Shown here: positions 63,547 to 64,000 of the stretch, piece by piece | Position numbering within the stretch: position 1 is the stretch's first letter | Layout: each line of letters starts with the position of its first letter | Origin: Rhizobium oryziradicis | GTDB taxonomy: Bacteria; Pseudomonadota; Alphaproteobacteria; Rhizobiales; Rhizobiaceae | Direction: 5' to 3' | Length of the DNA stretch: 64,000 nucleotides | Assembly: GCF_001939045.1 (NCBI RefSeq) | Contig: NZ_MKIM01000020.1 | Span: 1 to 64,000, forward strand | Position numbers and translations under genes: made by a program | The notes under the pieces: generated by a model | What the model was told of the DNA's origin: nothing | Databases searched by the model: none | Seen by the model: only the letters and a program-made list of their open reading frames with translations

Positions 63547-63567
63547 AAGGGGGGCTATGCTCCCCTT
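63547..63567 (+). terminator. Hairpin after the small exported protein gene
   Basis: AAGGGGGGC (63547-63555) can pair with GCTCCCCTT (63559-63567) around TAT, with one G-U pair. It begins 9 bases past the stop codon. Only a short T-rich tract follows. Confidence 0.5.
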
Positions 63568-63604
63568 ATTCCTTGGGTGACGAGAACACGAGAGATGGTG
63601 GCGC

Positions 63605-64000
63605 ATGGGATTGTTCGATTGGCTTATGGGACGGCAGCGCCCCAAAGCGGGCGTCATGCGCCAGACCCCGGCTGATCTGCGCGCAGCGCTTCTCTCCATC
63701 AATCGCGATAGCGCGCCATTTGTCATTCGGGATGGTAAAGCAGAGGGTGTTGACCTCGTTGCCGAATGGAAAATCGCCGATGCCCGTTGGTACGAGATTT
63801 TCGCCAAAGCAGGACTGCAAAAAGCCTTCCGTGTGCTGCTGAAATTCGATGAAGCCAGCGGCGAAGTGCGGGCGCTGGATCAGGAATGGCAGGTCGAATG
63901 GCGCGCAGGTGAGCCGCAATTGACGTTAAACACAGAAGCCTTTCTCGGACGAAAATGGGAAATGAGCTTTGAAAGTGTTACCGCCTTTCGCGAGGATCTG
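63605..64000 (+). CDS. Unrecognised cytoplasmic protein, 3' end outside the window
   Basis: The frame opens at the ATG at 63605 and stays open to the last base (132 codons seen). It starts MGLFDWLMGRQRP, has no signal peptide or membrane helix, and contains several Trp-rich stretches (AEWKIADARWYEIF, DQEWQVEWRAG, GRKWEMSFES). I do not recognise the family. A GAGAGATGG run upstream may act as the Shine-Dalgarno. Codon use looks like its neighbours, so it is probably real. Confidence 0.65.
   Translation, partial: MGLFDWLMGRQRPKAGVMRQTPADLRAALLSINRDSAPFVIRDGKAEGVDLVAEWKIADARWYEIFAKAGLQKAFRVLLKFDEASGEVRALDQEWQVEWRAGEPQLTLNTEAFLGRKWEMSFESVTAFREDL

Noticed and set aside
1..64000. CRISPR array, tRNA/rRNA genes, insertion sequence or prophage
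   Set aside because: I saw no regularly spaced direct repeats, no cloverleaf or rRNA core sequences, and no transposase, integrase or phage structural genes.

Overview
The window reads as chromosomal DNA of a Rhizobiaceae-type alphaproteobacterium (Agrobacterium/Rhizobium relatives). The clearest pointer is the locus chvE-gguA-gguB-gguC with a divergent LysR gene of the gbpR type. Support comes from rhizobial-style palindromic repeats, an L-arabinonate dehydratase whose three cysteines match the R. leguminosarum enzyme with a two-residue shift, and several long dipeptide-type ABC systems. I see no rRNA, tRNA, CRISPR array, insertion sequence or prophage gene.

Layout. (1) 0.4-14.2 kb: a NIT-domain chemoreceptor is divergent from a probable carbohydrate operon, made of a GH38 alpha-mannosidase, a PHP-family metallohydrolase and a complete Opp/Dpp-type ABC importer (binding protein, two permeases, two ATPases). 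(2) 14.4-17.6 kb: a 906-residue ABC-exporter-like protein whose nucleotide-binding motifs are all degenerate, followed by a stand-alone cyclic-nucleotide-binding protein. (3) 17.7-34.8 kb: a surface-glycan region with a nucleotide-sugar dehydrogenase, a methyltransferase, six glycosyltransferases of GT4, GT32 and MurG-like types, a polysaccharide deacetylase and a nucleotide-sugar epimerase. A second Opp/Dpp-type importer with fused ATPases sits inside it. (4) 35-47.4 kb: a second chemoreceptor, the pbpC/alpha-2-macroglobulin pair, a CynX-type MFS transporter and a DUF454 protein. (5) 47.4-59.7 kb: one long minus-strand locus for galactose/arabinose uptake and oxidative catabolism, running from chvE to dgoA. 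(6) 59.9-64 kb: pntA-pntB, a small exported protein and a truncated gene at the right edge.

How the genes work together. ChvE-GguAB should import aldoses. The Gfo/Idh dehydrogenase, IlvD/EDD dehydratase, DgoK and DgoA would take galactose to pyruvate and glyceraldehyde 3-phosphate. The same dehydrogenase and dehydratase, with GguC and the ketoglutarate-semialdehyde dehydrogenase, would take arabinose to 2-oxoglutarate. No lactonase is encoded here. Both binding-protein genes whose permease genes follow (7.8 and 57.5 kb) are separated from them by hairpins with T-tracts, which suggests excess binding protein over transporter.

The most unusual items are the degenerate ABC protein paired with a cyclic-nucleotide-binding protein, a perfect 46-bp palindrome at 45559-45604, a 13-mer found three times upstream of the mannosidase and its transporter, an alpha-2-macroglobulin with a cysteine-rich PAN-like N-terminus, and two paralogous long-permease importers 10 kb apart. 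Functions are inferred from motifs read by eye; no database search was run.
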